Shown: positions 10,262 to 21,359 of the stretch, one piece after another
Numbering within the stretch: position 1 is the stretch's first letter
Layout of the letters: each line of letters begins with the position of its first letter
Origin: Neoarius graeffei
Taxonomy: Eukaryota > Chordata > Actinopteri > Siluriformes > Ariidae
Length of the DNA: 64,000 nucleotides
Assembly: GCF_027579695.1 (NCBI RefSeq)
Contig: NC_083578.1
Coordinates: 372,001-436,000, forward strand
Reading direction: 5' to 3'
Translations under genes and position numbers: made by a program
The notes under the pieces: model-generated
Seen by the model: only the letters and a program-made list of their open reading frames with translations
What the model was told of the DNA's origin: nothing
Database searches by the model: none

Positions 10262-13229
10262 CAGCGATGCATTTGCGGTGGAGTGCTGCTATACGTGAAA
10301 AATTATATCAAATGTGAATGCATTGTTTTCAAAGTTGCTGTCACTCTAGAATATGTTGCTGTAAAACTGGTACTATCCCAACAAATGTCATTTATGATTA
10401 TAGGTTTTTACAGACCCCCAAATGCAAATGACACCTTTTATGACCAGCTCGCTGGTATCTTGAAAGAGTGTAATTACAACAAGGAGATCATCCTAATGGG
10501 TGATTTTAACATAAACTGGGAGGATAAGGTGAAGAGAAGAAAATTGAAAACCATTATGGATAAATATCATTTTGATCAGTTGATTAAAGGTCCAACAAGG
10601 ATTGGGCACAGTTCAAGCACACAACTAGATCTGGTCTTCTCCAATAAACCTGGAAGGATAACAAAAACATAATTTCATTACTAGTTTGACTGATCATAAT
10701 TTAATTTTAGTGGCAAGGAAATTAACAAAAAAGAGATTTCAAAATACTTCATCACATCACACATTATTCTTTTATACCAAAAAGCAAATAAGCTGCATTT
10801 GATAATGAAGTAAATAATGTAAATTGGAATGAGTTACTGTCTACTGAAGACTTGAGGCATGGCTGTGACTTATTTACAGCAACTATTAATTCCATAAGAG
10901 CTAGTATACCTCAGAAGTTCGGAAAAAAAAACCCAGGACTAAAGTTGATTTACCCTGGTTTAATGAAACCCTATGGAAGTTGATGAAGAGTAGAGACTCT
11001 GCATTAAGGAAAGCCATTAAAGCAAGAAGAGATACAGATATGTTGATTTACAAAGGTATGAGAAATAAAGTTATTAGAGAACTGCGATTTGCTAAATCAA
11101 AATTTTATCTCCAAGTAATGAATGAAGCAAAAGAAATTTGGAAGAATATTAAATCACCTCATAGGGAAGGAACAATATTTCTCTGGGGGGCTTCAGTTAA
11201 AAGTTCAGGGTAAGCTAGTTGAGGATGATACTACTACTGCCTCTTTTAATTATTTTTTTTTGAATCAGTACAGGAGCTAGGTAAACATTTTAAAAAGATG
11301 GATCTGAAGAATACTGTCCACGTTAACAGGTTAGGACAGGTTTTTGATCTTGATATAGTTGATGAAGGGAAAGTTCACAAAATAATTTGCTCCCTTAGAA
11401 ATTCAAAGTGCAGAGATGCCCTTCATCGAGACACAATGCTTATTAAAAAGCATGTTGATAGTCTAACCCCCCCATTGCTCATTTAATTAATCTCTCAATT
11501 ATTCAAAGTCTTTTTCCCTCAAATTGGAAACATGCCATTGTGACTCCTGTATATAAATCTGGTGATCAGTATGAAGCCAGTAATTATAGACCTATAAGCA
11601 TACCGCCTGTATTATCAAAGGTGGCTGAGAAGGTTGTCATTGAACAGCTGACAACATTTCTTAACTCAAGCAACCCAAGTTTACACAGTATGCAGTTTGG
11701 CTTCAGAAAAAATTATTCCATTGAAACTGCAGTCTTGCACCTCATAGAACAAGTAAAATCTAAGCTGGCCAAAGGCGGGATTGTTGGTGCTGTATTTTTA
11801 GATCTACGGAAAGCATTTGATACAGTTAATCATGATGTACTCATTTCTAAACTTGCAAAATTTAACTTCTGAACTAATACTCTGGCATGGATGTCCTCAT
11901 ATCTATCCAATAGAATGCAGTGTGTTAAAGTAAAAAATGTGTGTTCCAGTTACCTAGAGTGTAAAATGGGTGTGCCTCAAGGTTCAATGTTAGGCCCACT
12001 ACTGTTCAGTCTATATATCAACAACCTACTTCAGAATTGTCATGGCGTGGATGTACAGATGTATGCTGATGATACAGTATTATACACGCATGCAAAAAAC
12101 GCTCAGGTGGCAGCTGAGAAATTAACAAAAGCAATGGAGGGTGTAGTTAATTGGCTTGACCAATCTTGTCTTAGTCTAAATGTCAGCAAGACAAAAGGTG
12201 TGTTTTTCTCTAAGACCAACACTCACACTTCTAACACAGGTATATTTATTCGGGGTGAACAGATTGACATAGTAACCCAATTCAAATATATTGGTGTGAC
12301 ACTAGATGTAAATCTAAACTTTAAGAAACACATAAAAAACATGACCAAAACTATTAAATACAATCTAGCAAATTTTAGACAGATTAGACATTCTCTTTCT
12401 ATGGAAGCAGCAAAGATATTTATGCATGCATTGATTTTCTCACATATTTCATACTGTATGACCTGTTGGGGGCAGGCTGGAAAAACCACAACCAAACAAA
12501 TTGAATCATTATATAAACAAGAATTAAAGGTGTTTGATAAAAAGCCATTTCTGCACCATCACTGTGAAATTTTAGACAAACATAATCTCTTGAGCTTTGA
12601 GAATTTTCCTTTCTTTTCAAACCTCTGCATAGTGTATAGAATTTTAAATGGTCTGGCTCCTACTTGTTTATTTGAATTTGTCCATTGTCGCCCTGTAAAC
12701 TCTGTAAGATCCACCAGAATAGCATCCATACACAATTGCATAGTACCCTTTCGCTATTCTACTTTTGGTCAGTCAGCATTTGCAGTGAATGCCACCACAC
12801 AGTGGAATGACATACCCGACAACATAAAGAGCTCTGGCTCTATTAGCAGTTTTAAATTGCGATTAAAACATCTATTGAAAACCACCCAACACTGCACTCA
12901 CTGATGACTGACAAAACACTTTCATACACATCATATACTTTCTGTAGTTTTATCTACTCACAATGGTGTTGACTGTGTGTATAGTGGAGTTATGTGTGTC
13001 TTGTTGTATTTTGTATTGTCTATATTGTATTGTCTATTATGTTTGTATGTTTGAATGTTGTCCTGTGTTTATTTGTAATTGTGCCCTGCCAGGGGGACTG
13101 CAGATGTAAATTAGCCAAAGGCTAACTCTGGTACATTTATGTTAAATGTACCAGAGTTAAATGATGGAAACATTTATGTTAAAAACTGTACATGGTCCCC
13201 TACAAATAAAATTACATAATAATAATAAT
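10262..13229 (+). mobile_element. CR1/L2-group LINE, 5'-truncated
   Basis: The coding sequence starts inside the endonuclease (GGVLLYVKNYIKCE, IIGFYRPPNANDTFYDQL, MGDFNINWED, STQLDLVFSN). It continues through a broken linker and the RT, and ends with an AT-rich 3' region and a short ATAATAAT tail near 13.22 kb. The 5' part of the endonuclease and any ORF1 are absent, as expected from incomplete reverse transcription. It lies inside the 24-bp-TIR element. Confidence 0.82.
11540..12904 (+). pseudogene. LINE reverse transcriptase and C-terminal region
   Basis: The RT boxes are well preserved: [67 protein letters not shown] and an intact catalytic MYADDTVLY. One in-frame TGA at 11870-11872 separates the first 110 codons from the following 337-codon frame, which ends at 12904. 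The C-terminal part continues through SLYKQELKVFDKKP and NDIPDNIKSSGS, usual for fish CR1/L2 elements. The upstream frames (10.25-11.5 kb) carry further breaks. Confidence 0.85.
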
Positions 13230-14436
13230 AATTTTGAGAGATATTTTGTCGCGCAAATTTTTTGAACATGTTCAAAATTTCAGCAAAGAAGGAGAGACAC
13301 TTTGTGACTCATGCGAGGAAATTGAGAAGCCCCGCGAATGTTTCAAGACACTTTTGAAACTCTCTCGCAAACGATGTTCGCAATTTGTCACAAGCTGTTG
13401 CAGCCCAGTGAGATACTACCCTTACTCTTTCATTCGACAGTCGCCATTTTGTATCTAAACGCGCGTTTGAGAAGTCACGTGAGGTGTCAATAATAGAGAT
13501 CACTTTCACCGGTGTCCACCATGATCGACACCCTGTGGGATTAAGTGACATTTACAACTGTTATGGATCGATCTTTGTGTAACGTTGTTGAAGTAGATGA
13601 AGTACTTTTAAAAAAATTAAAGGGCTGTGATTTATAATTTTTTTTCTGATTCATAACAGAATGGAATGTTTAGAGTATTTGGAATCCGATAGCAATAAAT
13701 AGAATTAGAGCAGAATTAAATTCCTAACATAAAAAATTACATGCTTGAAATATTCAGATTCTTCGATTCCATTCAGAAAATATATTTTTTTGCAGTTTGT
13801 TATAAATATCTACCACATATTACAATATCAGTAGACAGTTTATATTTTGGTTTGAGGAATGACGTGCGACCTTTGACCTGGATGTTCATGTGGTTACAAT
13901 CTCAATTTCCTGTTGACATTTATTGGTAAACTACAAAACTAGAAATTAATACAAACAACAACGAATGATTAACAAAATGTGATCTACGAAAATACTTAGA
14001 AAGTGGAACAAAAAGATTTTCTGACACAGGGTAAACATTATCAGTTCATTTGTTTACAAACGTTAGAATTACTTCCTCATTTATGTAAACACTGACATCC
14101 ATATATTTATATAAAACATATTTTGTACTAAATACAAGTCTATCTAAAACAAATTTTAAATAAAAACTATGTTTTGTTAACTTAATACCACATACCAATT
14201 ATTATTCATTTATTTTTTATAAATAATCATCTGGATGTCGATAATTGTGGAGAAAAGTGTCAATACTTGTGGAATGGCATCACGTAATCTGATACGCTAA
14301 GTAATTGGGAATCAACTCATTTTTTTCCAGTGGAAGTTTGAGTAATTATTCATGCACAATTTACATATTGAAAGTCTTTTCTACTTTTGCAACGACCAAA
14401 AGATCGTTAAGGTGTTGATAATTGTAGTCACCGTGC

Positions 14437-14500
14437 TACTACTACTAGGTACTACTACTACTACTACTACTACTAATAATAATAATAATAATAATAATAG
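14437..14500. repeat. (CTA)n(ATA)n trinucleotide repeat
   Basis: ACTACT units pass directly into AATAAT units. The poly-Thr/poly-Asn open frame read through it is not a gene. Confidence 0.9.
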
Positions 14501-15075
14501 GAAACATTGCTGTGCTGCCATTTGGTATGTGTTAAATTAACCTATGTTAATTAATCTGTTTTTTTCTTTGCAGTTTAGTTCATGCACATACACACATTAT
14601 TAATTAATCAATTAATTAAAAATAAACATGCCCAAACGGTGATCATTTCTAATTTATATTTATCTAATTTATATATTTATCTATATTTTGTCTTTTATTC
14701 TCGCCTTCTCTTCTTAGCTTTAGTCATATAAAGCACTGTGTGTGTAATATGCCATAAAAATAAACTTACTTTGTCTGAAAATTGGATTATTTGATTCAAA
14801 GCCAGAGGATTTATTGGATAATTGCTGAATTCAGATTATGATCAGATTATCTGTGCACATCTACACACACTGAGTAAAAATTTAGATGTCAATGGAACAG
14901 TGTGTAAATGTTGTAGATTCATGAACAGATTTTAGTTTGAAGGTTAAACGTGAAGCCTCTCTGAGTAAAACATGACTGATGATAATTTCTGCAATCAGAG
15001 CTGTTCCACATGGAGGTGATGTACAGCTCTGACACTGTGGGGTGTAAAATGCTCTTCTCCACCTATAAACCTCTT

Positions 15076-15085
<10 letters not shown>
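14501..15085. other. 5' flank of htr1a; nothing firm seen
   Basis: AT-rich sequence upstream of the receptor gene, without a recognisable repeat or coding signal. A weak TATA-like CCTATAAACC lies at about 15062. I cannot place the transcription start. Confidence 0.4.

Positions 15086-15117
<32 letters not shown>
15086..15117. repeat. (CA)n microsatellite next to htr1a
   Basis: A CT run is followed by about 15 CA units, roughly 100 bp upstream of the receptor start codon, so it probably lies in the promoter or 5' untranslated region. Confidence 0.9.
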
Positions 15118-15119
<2 letters not shown>

Positions 15120-15209
15120 CAGAGTGGCGAGAGCATCAGCGTGTGAGTGCTCACACAGCCATGTGTCCACACACACCCAGAGAGACGAGTTCAGATGAGT
15201 GAGTGCAGC

Positions 15210-16334
15210 ATGGAGAGGATGGACGTGAACACGAGTGTGAACATCACTGAGGGAGTCGGAGAGCTTCGCTCCACTCTCAGGTCACAGCTCGTCACCTCGC
15301 TGCTGCTCGGCGCTCTCATTCTCTTTGCCATTGTGGGAAACACGTGTGTCATCACTGCCATTGCTTTGGAACGATCTCTCCAGAATGTGGCTAATTACTT
15401 AATTGGCTCATTAGCAGTCACGGACCTCATGGTGTCAGTTCTGGTTCTGCCCATGGCTGCTCTCTATCAGGTTCTGGACAAGTGGACTTTGGGTCAGGAG
15501 GTCTGTGATCTGTTCATCGCTCTGGATGTTTTATGCTGCACGTCTTCCATCCTTCACCTTTGTGCCATTGCTCTGGATCGTTATTGGACCATCACTGACC
15601 CCATTGACTATGTGAACAAACGGACCCCGAAACGCGCCGCCATGTTAATCAGCCTCACGTGGATCGTCGGATTCTCCATCTCCATCCCTCCAATGTTGGG
15701 ATGGAGGAAACCAGAGGACCGCTCTGACCCCAATGCCTGTTCCATCAGCCAGGACCCAGCGTACACCGTGTACTCCACATTTGGGGCTTTCTACCTCCCG
15801 CTTGTCATCATGCTTGTGCTTTACGGACGCATTTTTAGAGCTGTCAGATTTCGCATCCGGAAAAACGTTGGGAAGCGTCGGAGAGCGACAGCTAGGATTC
15901 CTGGCCATGAGGAAATCACAGTGAGCCCCAGTGCCAATGGAGCCACAAAACCCAAAACAGAGTTCATGGAACTCAGAGCGGAAAACTGTAAACGGCACGT
16001 CCTGCCACTTGCTAACACCTCGCTGTTGGAGAAAAAGAACGGGAAGAGCATGGAAACAAAGAGAAAAGTGGTGCTGGCACGGGAACGCAGGGCAGTGAAG
16101 ACACTCGGCATCATCATGGGAACGTTCATCCTGTGCTGGCTGCCGTTCTTCACTGTGGCGCTTGTGCTGCCATTCTGCAAGTCACGATGTTCGATGCCCA
16201 ACTGGCTCGGAGACGTCATCAACTGGCTCGGCTATTCCAACTCTCTCCTGAATCCCGTCATCTACGCCTACTTCAATAAAGACTTCCAGAATGCATTCAA
16301 GAAAATTGTAAAATGTAAATGCATTAGACCATGA
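15210..16334 (+). CDS. htr1a: 5-hydroxytryptamine receptor 1A (single-exon GPCR)
   Basis: An intronless seven-helix receptor of 374 residues from this start. Serotonin binding at the plasma membrane leads to Gi/o coupling and lower cAMP. Numbering from the Met of MDVNTS at 15219: N-glycosylation sequons at N4 and N8; TM1 about 25-50; [10 protein letters not shown] with D69 (2.50); C96 and C174 for the ECL2 disulphide; amine-anchoring D103 (3.32) in ALDVLCC; DRY at 120-122; the SIPPMLGW and YSTFGAFY blocks of TM4/TM5; a long basic third loop; CWLPFF in TM6; [19 protein letters not shown] in TM7/helix 8; C-terminal cysteines for palmitoylation. These blocks match vertebrate 5-HT1A almost word for word. 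The in-frame ATG at 15195 has a poor context, while those at 15210 and 15219 have A at -3 and G at +4. Which teleost duplicate (aa or ab) this is cannot be told. No breaks are seen. Confidence 0.96.
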   Translation: MERMDVNTSVNITEGVGELRSTLRSQLVTSLLLGALILFAIVGNTCVITAIALERSLQNVANYLIGSLAVTDLMVSVLVLPMAALYQVLDKWTLGQEVCDLFIALDVLCCTSSILHLCAIALDRYWTITDPIDYVNKRTPKRAAMLISLTWIVGFSISIPPMLGWRKPEDRSDPNACSISQDPAYTVYSTFGAFYLPLVIMLVLYGRIFRAVRFRIRKNVGKRRRATARIPGHEEITVSPSANGATKPKTEFMELRAENCKRHVLPLANTSLLEKKNGKSMETKRKVVLARERRAVKTLGIIMGTFILCWLPFFTVALVLPFCKSRCSMPNWLGDVINWLGYSNSLLNPVIYAYFNKDFQNAFKKIVKCKCIRP

Positions 16335-16540
16335 GGCTCGACTGCTCGTGTCATTGTCTGCCATTTTGAATTGCTGAAAGGGATTGTGAGTAAGCAGATT
16401 TTCATTACGCAGGGTTCAGGTGCAAAAATCCTTAGCGGTAGATTACTGCCGATATAAATACGTGTGTGTTTATAAATGAACCTAAATAAACACTGTGCTG
16501 AATTGTTCATTTCTTTTCAGATAAACAAATAAATGTAATT
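16335..16540 (+). other. Probable 3' untranslated region and poly(A) signals of htr1a
   Basis: AATAAA occurs at 16485-16490, about 150 bp after the stop, with a second copy near 16529. Either could end the transcript. A third AATAAA lies at about 16850. Confidence 0.45.
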
Positions 16541-16659
16541 CTAAACTCTTGTAGCCTTGAACACCTACCGCATTGGATACATTTATTTTCAGCTCAACAC
16601 ACACTGTAAATGGGTCAAAGATCAGATGTGCATTTACAAATACGTTCAAAGATTTTGTG

Positions 16660-16705
16660 TGTAATATCCTCATTTTATATATATATATAAAATGAGGATA
16701 TTACA
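16660..16705. repeat. 46-bp perfect palindrome
   Basis: Each half starts TGTAATATCCTCATTTTATA and the centre is a short TA run. All 23 base pairs match with no spacer. It lies about 330 bp downstream of the htr1a stop. Confidence 0.95.
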
Positions 16706-17780
16706 TAGTTATGTGAAGTTTATCTTCAAGTGGTGAACACATTGACGAGTGAGCGAAGTGAATGAGAAGTGAACATGAATTTCGTATGAAAAATGTGAGA
16801 AGTGTTTTACTGAGAAATATACTTGTGTTCAGATGTATATAAATAGGAAAAATAAAATCCTGGACTTGTCAATAAAACATCAGTCTACATTAAATATTGA
16901 ATCTCAAACCATAAACAATGTCACAGCAGCGCTCCAGATTGCTCTCTGTGACGTATTCTTTTGCGAATAGCGCAGGCCAGATGCTTTTTTCCAATTCATA
17001 TGGAATTATAACAGTCATGTGACTTGATGTTAAAATGTCAACCTGAGAACCACGTGCTCAAAGTTTTTGTCTGTTAATGAGTCACAAAGTCCACGACATT
17101 GACATCATTATTAAATTGTTAGTAGTTTTTAATTTATTCTCAACTAGAATGAAAATAATAAATATTGTACTTCATGCTCACTGTTCGATACCAGTGTCCA
17201 GGGACTTAATGAAACTTTAATGTTTTGTCTTTGAGCCAGGTGTTAATGAACCGCTGGGGATTTTGCTGCTTTCCCCCTCCACTGTAAATCGCTGTGTACT
17301 GTTGATAAATTTACTGAATTTAACTGTTAAAATACTCTGATCATTAGCACTGTAAAATCATTTAAATTAACATCCTTCATGAACTTCACCAGAAAGACGT
17401 ATTTCAGTAAAAATAAAATGTATTCAGATGATGAAGCTTGTTGTTCTTGTTTGTGCCTCAGTGATTTCAGAATCGGGTTTATTGGCCAAGTTTGTTCTCA
17501 CACACAGAATTTGGATCGGACCATCGGTGTCGCTGTAGCGGTACAGAAAATAATGTTTATATGGATATGTAATGCACAATACAGACAATAAAAGCAATCA
17601 ATTTGCCAACAATTGCAATTTTTCTATTTCTTAAAGAATGACATCTTACTTTTTATCTGTTTATAGGAAACAATGTTCATGAAACAAGTTACTGTTGTCA
17701 CTTCATTTACAGCATCTCAGTCGTTCTCTCACCAGACTTTCTTTATTCTTTCTTGAAGTTAATAAGACAATCACAGCTTG
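16706..17780. other. No gene seen
   Basis: AT-rich intergenic sequence. The small open frames here (for example 17379-17591) have no recognisable motif. Confidence 0.5.
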
Positions 17781-17900
17781 TCGTGTTCCTGAGGAACTGT
17801 CGAGAAGCGTAAACTCCTCTGTCCTGAAGACGTCAGAAAACTGTAAGTTCCAGCTTCACCTCTGACTGATACACAGCACTGACACTGGAGACTCCTTCCA
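17781..17900 (-). repeat. Dispersed repeat, copy 1
   Basis: On the minus strand this reads GGAGTCTCCAGTGTCAGTGC, then TGTGTATCAGTCAGAGGTGA, then GAGGAGTTTACGCTTCTCGA, then GTTCCTCAGGAACACG. The same series of blocks, with small changes, lies on the plus strand at 34096-34212. The nature of the repeat is unknown. It is too short and diverged to call coding. Confidence 0.6.
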
Positions 17901-17929
17901 GAAACTTTACACAAACACTTTTCTGTTCA

Positions 17930-18580
17930 TCCAGCTTTCTCAGGAGCCTGGCCATGTTGGAGGCCATTTTTAGCAAGCAGATAACATCATCTACACAGCA
18001 CCAAACTCACCCTACCACCTCCTGAGCTGTGATTAAGAGTCCATGCACCTGAGGGAACCTGCTGCTCTGGTATTTTGGCAGTTGGTGTAATTTTAGTCAT
18101 TATCCATTAGGTAGGTGTTTCTCCTCCTCCCCATTACGGAGAAGAAGAGTTTCCCTTCAACATTCCATCGTGTTATTCTCCTGAACTGACTGATGTTCTT
18201 TGGGAATATGGACCATCACGGCTCTTTACCGGTTTGATGGTGTATGATGACTGTGACGTCTGGTTTGGGACACAGTGGACTGATGAGATGTTTATGTGCA
18301 CTCTATAGTGAATAGGGTGTGTGGTTTGAGACACGCCCACAGTTTTTCCCCTCCAGGTCCATTCAGTACGCTTCTCCTATGTAGTAAATTTATTCTATCA
18401 TTTTTCATCCTGTGGGTGCAGATGGACTCTGTCTCACCAGTTTTACCCCACATGCACAATCAGCCTCATCATCACGCCTGCCACTCTCCGATTACATTAA
18501 CATTCATTTATTCAGCTCGCCACTGCTCTCTCATGGCCTTTATTCCTCCTGTCTGTCTCTCATCTAACCCCCTCCCCCCA
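17930..18580. other. No gene seen
   Basis: Intergenic sequence without a supportable feature. The open frame from 18296 runs into the poly-G tract and has no family motif. Confidence 0.45.
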
Positions 18581-18584
18581 CAAA

Positions 18585-18605
18585 GGGGGGGGGGGGGGGG
18601 GGGGG
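18585..18605. repeat. Poly-G tract
   Basis: A run of about 21 G, preceded by a C-rich stretch (CCCCCTCCCCCCA type). It is prone to length error and to G-quadruplex formation. Confidence 0.9.
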
Positions 18606-18907
18606 ACACACTCCTGAGAGCTTCCACTGCTCAAGACACACAATTTTATTCCAGTTCTGAAACTCTGATACCCTCAGGAGCGAGAGAGAATATATTATTG
18701 GTATCTTGAGCACTACTTTTCATTTTCATAAAAAAAAAAAAGAAAATTCATGTTTTTGTTTACTATATGTTGACTTCAGATACAAATCTGATCTTTTTTC
18801 AATAAGAAAAGAACTGAGTGAAGCAGCAAAGCAATACAAGTCACTGAAAACAGGAACAAAAGCTGACAACAGACAAGGAAGACAACACAAGGCAAGGTAT
18901 AAAAATA

Positions 18908-18911
<4 letters not shown>

Positions 18912-18972
<61 letters not shown>
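18912..18972. repeat. (TA)n(CA)n microsatellite at Tc1 left flank
   Basis: TA units followed by CA units directly abut the left end of the Tc1 element. The mirror-image series (TG)n(TA)n abuts its right end. Confidence 0.9.
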
Positions 18973-18973
<1 letters not shown>

Positions 18974-18975
<2 letters not shown>

Positions 18976-20448
18976 GCATCTCAAAAAATTATAATATTGT
19001 GAAAAAGTTCAATATTTTCCATCAGTTATTTAAGAAAGTGAAAATGTTATATATTATAGACTCATTACACATAAACTAAAATGTTTCAAGCATTTTTCTA
19101 TTTTAATCAGTATGGCATACAGTACAAAAACATTTAAAAAAAAACATCTCAAAATATTAGAATATTTCATTTCGAGTTTGAGTAAAACAGTATGAACACA
19201 GTGTATCTCTCGGTCTAGTTCAGTACACACAACCACAATCATGGGGAAGACTGCTGACTCGACTGTTGTCCAGAAGATGATCACTGATGCCCTCCACAAG
19301 GAGGGTAAGCCACAAAAGGTCATTGCTGAAAAGGGTGGCTGGAAAAGGTGCACAAGCAACAGGGATGGCCGCAGTCTTGAGAGGATTGTCAAGAAAAGTT
19401 GATTCAAGAACTTGGGAGAGCTTCACAAGGAGTGGACTGAGGCTGGTGTCAGTGTATCAAGACCCATCACGAACAGACATCTTCAAGAAAGGGGATACAA
19501 CTTTCGCATTCCTAATATCAAGCTACTCCTGAGCCAGAGACAATGTCAGAAGTGTCTTATCTGGGCTAAGGAGAGAAAGAAATTGACTGTTGCTCAGTGG
19601 TCCAAAGTCCTCTTTTCAGATAAAAGTACATTTTGCATTTAATTTGGAAATCACGGTTCTAGAGTCTGGAGGAAGAGTGGAGAGGCACAGAATCCAAGGT
19701 GTTTGAAGCCCAGTGTGAAGTTTCCACAGTCTGTGATGATTTGGGGTGCCATGTCATCTGCTGGTGTTGGTCCACTGTATTTTATCAAGTCCAAAGTCAA
19801 CACAGTCATCTACCAGGAGATTTTAGAGCACTTCATGCTTCCATCTGCTGACGAGCTTTTTGGAGATGCTGATTTCCTTTTCCAGCAGGACTTAGCACCT
19901 ACCCACAGTGCCAAAACTATTACCAAATGGTTTGCTGACCATGATATTACTGTGTTTGATTAGCCAGCCAACTTGCCTGACCTGAACCCCATAGAGAATC
20001 TATGGGGTATTGTCAAGAGGAAGATGAGAAACACCCGACCCAAAAATACAGATACGCTGAAGGCCACTATCAAAGCAACCTGGGCTTCAATAACACCTCA
20101 GCAGTGCCACAGACTGATCACCTCCATGCCACACCGCATTGATACAGTAATTCATGGTAAAGGAGCCCCAACCAAGTACTGAGTGCATAAATGAATATAC
20201 TTTTCAGAAGTTGGACATTTCTGTTTTGTAAATCCTTTTTTTGATTGATCTTAGGGAATATTCTAATAATTTGAGATACTGGATTTCTGATTTTCATGAG
20301 CTATAAGCCATAATCATCAAAATTAAAACAAAAAAGGCTTTAAATATTTCACTTTACATGTAATGAATATAGAATATATGAAAGTTTACCTTTTTTAATT
20401 AAATTATGAAAAAGAACTTTTTCATGGTATTCTAATTTTTTGAGATGC

Positions 20449-20450
<2 letters not shown>
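18974..20450 (+). mobile_element. Tc1-like transposon, complete length
   Basis: The left end GTGCATCTCAAAAAATTATA and the right end ...TTCTAATTTTTTGAGATGCAC are inverted, and each is flanked by TA (18972-18973 and 20451-20452). Similar AT-rich blocks lie inward of both ends. A broken transposase gene fills 19241-20182. A second, solo copy of this element's 3' end lies at about 31.6-31.8 kb. Confidence 0.9.
19241..20182 (+). pseudogene. Tc1-like transposase, broken
   Basis: It begins MGKTADSTVVQKMITDALHK, as in the fish Tc1 group with this N-terminus. A frameshift near 19.34 kb follows. Then come NLGELHKEWTEAGVSVS, the first catalytic block LFSDKSTF (usual SDES/SDET), an in-frame TAA at about 19640, the FPQSVMIWGAMSSAGVGPLY block, the second catalytic block FQQDLAPTHSAK, a TAG in place of the conserved Trp near 19962, the Glu block PDLNPIENLWG and the GKGAPTKY terminus. 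The DDE residues themselves survive, so decay is recent to moderate, but no protein can be made. Confidence 0.88.
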
Positions 20451-20451
<1 letters not shown>

Positions 20452-20537
<86 letters not shown>

Positions 20538-20600
20538 TTACACACACACATTAAATATATATATATATATATTATGTATGTGTGATGTGTGTGTGTGTAA

Positions 20601-20680
<80 letters not shown>
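20452..20680. repeat. Compound (TG)n/(TA)n/(CA)n tract with inverted symmetry
   Basis: A (TG)n run passes into (TA)n, then ATTAATTACACACACACAT, more TA, then GTGTGTGTGTGTAATTAAT, a long (TA)n and (CA)n. The central ATTAATTACACACACA and TGTGTGTGTAATTAAT blocks are complementary, so the tract can fold on itself. Confidence 0.85.
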
Positions 20681-20690
20681 TTATATAATT

Positions 20691-21250
20691 ATGGCATGCC
20701 GTACAGGAAATTAATCTTTGAATATATGGAATGAAACTTTGTATTCTGCCCCCGCTCTCACAGCTTGGCAGATAGACAACAGGTCCCAAGAAAAACTCTG
20801 ACTCAGAGGAGAGTATTAGAGTATATTGAGAAACGCTGTAAAACTCGACAAACAAAATTTACAAATTAGTTTTATATACAGAAAATACCGTTATACAAAT
20901 ATGCGTTAGCTTCCGGCTAATGTTAATGGCAAAATTAATGTATATGCTAATGCTAACATTCACCGTGATCGGCGAATGCACAAGCATAGATTTAGACTTA
21001 GACAGACTTTAATGATCCACGAGGGAAATGACTGTCACCGTAGCTTCGTTGCACATAAAAGAAGTAAACGCTAATAAAACCACAAGCATTCGCCAGTGTG
21101 TTAACAATGTCTTTATTGTTTAAAATAGCCGCAACCAAATCCCGAGCCGACTGACTCATTTTTGCTGCAGGACGGCGGCAGTGCCTTCATGACGTCAGCC
21201 AAGTTTCATTCCATATATTCAAAGATTAATTTCCTGAACAGCATGCCATA
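20691..21250. mobile_element. MITE-like element with ~48-bp TIRs
   Basis: The left arm (ATGGCATGCC...GGAAATTAATCTTTGAATAT...GGAATGAAACT, 20691-20738) is inverted at 21202-21250 with only a few mismatches. The ~460-bp interior is non-coding and includes a stretch near 21.0 kb (GACAGACTTTAATGATCCAC) that resembles a common fish repeat tail. Outside both arms lie short inverted TTATATA and CA/TG repeats. Confidence 0.75.
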
Positions 21251-21287
21251 TATAATGTGTGTGTATATAATATATATCTCACATTAT

Positions 21288-21357
21288 ATACAACCCTGAT
21301 TCCAAAAAAGTTGGGACAAAGTACAAATTGTAAATAAAAACGGAATGCAATGATGTG
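21288..21357 (+). mobile_element. Terminal fragment of an unclassified DNA transposon
   Basis: TACAACCCTGATTCCAAAAA followed by AGTTGGGACAAAGTACAAAT is a sequence I recognise as the end of an abundant fish DNA transposon. Only about 70 bp remain before a Tc1 fragment begins. The superfamily is not certain. Confidence 0.5.
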
Positions 21358-21359
21358 AA

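Larger units (their letters stand above)
10017..13417. mobile_element. Non-autonomous DNA element with perfect 24-bp TIRs, split by a LINE
   Basis: The 24 bases at 10017-10040 are the exact reverse complement of 13394-13417 (core CTCACTGGGCTGCAACAGC). The sequence between the left arm and about 10.26 kb, and between about 13.23 kb and the right arm, is non-coding and rich in GCGACA/TGTCGC motifs. A LINE of about 3 kb occupies the middle, so the original element was probably about 430 bp. No target duplication is obvious, and the superfamily is not recognised. Confidence 0.6.
9677..14440. mobile_element. Candidate outer DNA element (subterminal repeats)
   Basis: Two short blocks on the left recur inverted on the right. 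ACAATTATCGACA at 9687-9699 matches 14236-14248 perfectly, and AATTATCAACACCTT at 9706-9720 matches 14409-14423 perfectly. Related TATCGACA-type motifs occur between them. The order of the blocks is not strictly mirrored, so these may be subterminal repeats of a non-autonomous element rather than clean terminal repeats. The remaining sequence at 9.72-10.0 and 13.42-14.3 kb shows no gene. Confidence 0.35.

Noticed and set aside
15645-16222. Long minus-strand frames inside htr1a
   Set aside because: Shadows of the receptor gene, open because of its codon composition.
18706-19002. Open frame with poly-Tyr/Ile and Thr/His runs
   Set aside because: It is a translation of (TA)n(CA)n and the Tc1 left end.
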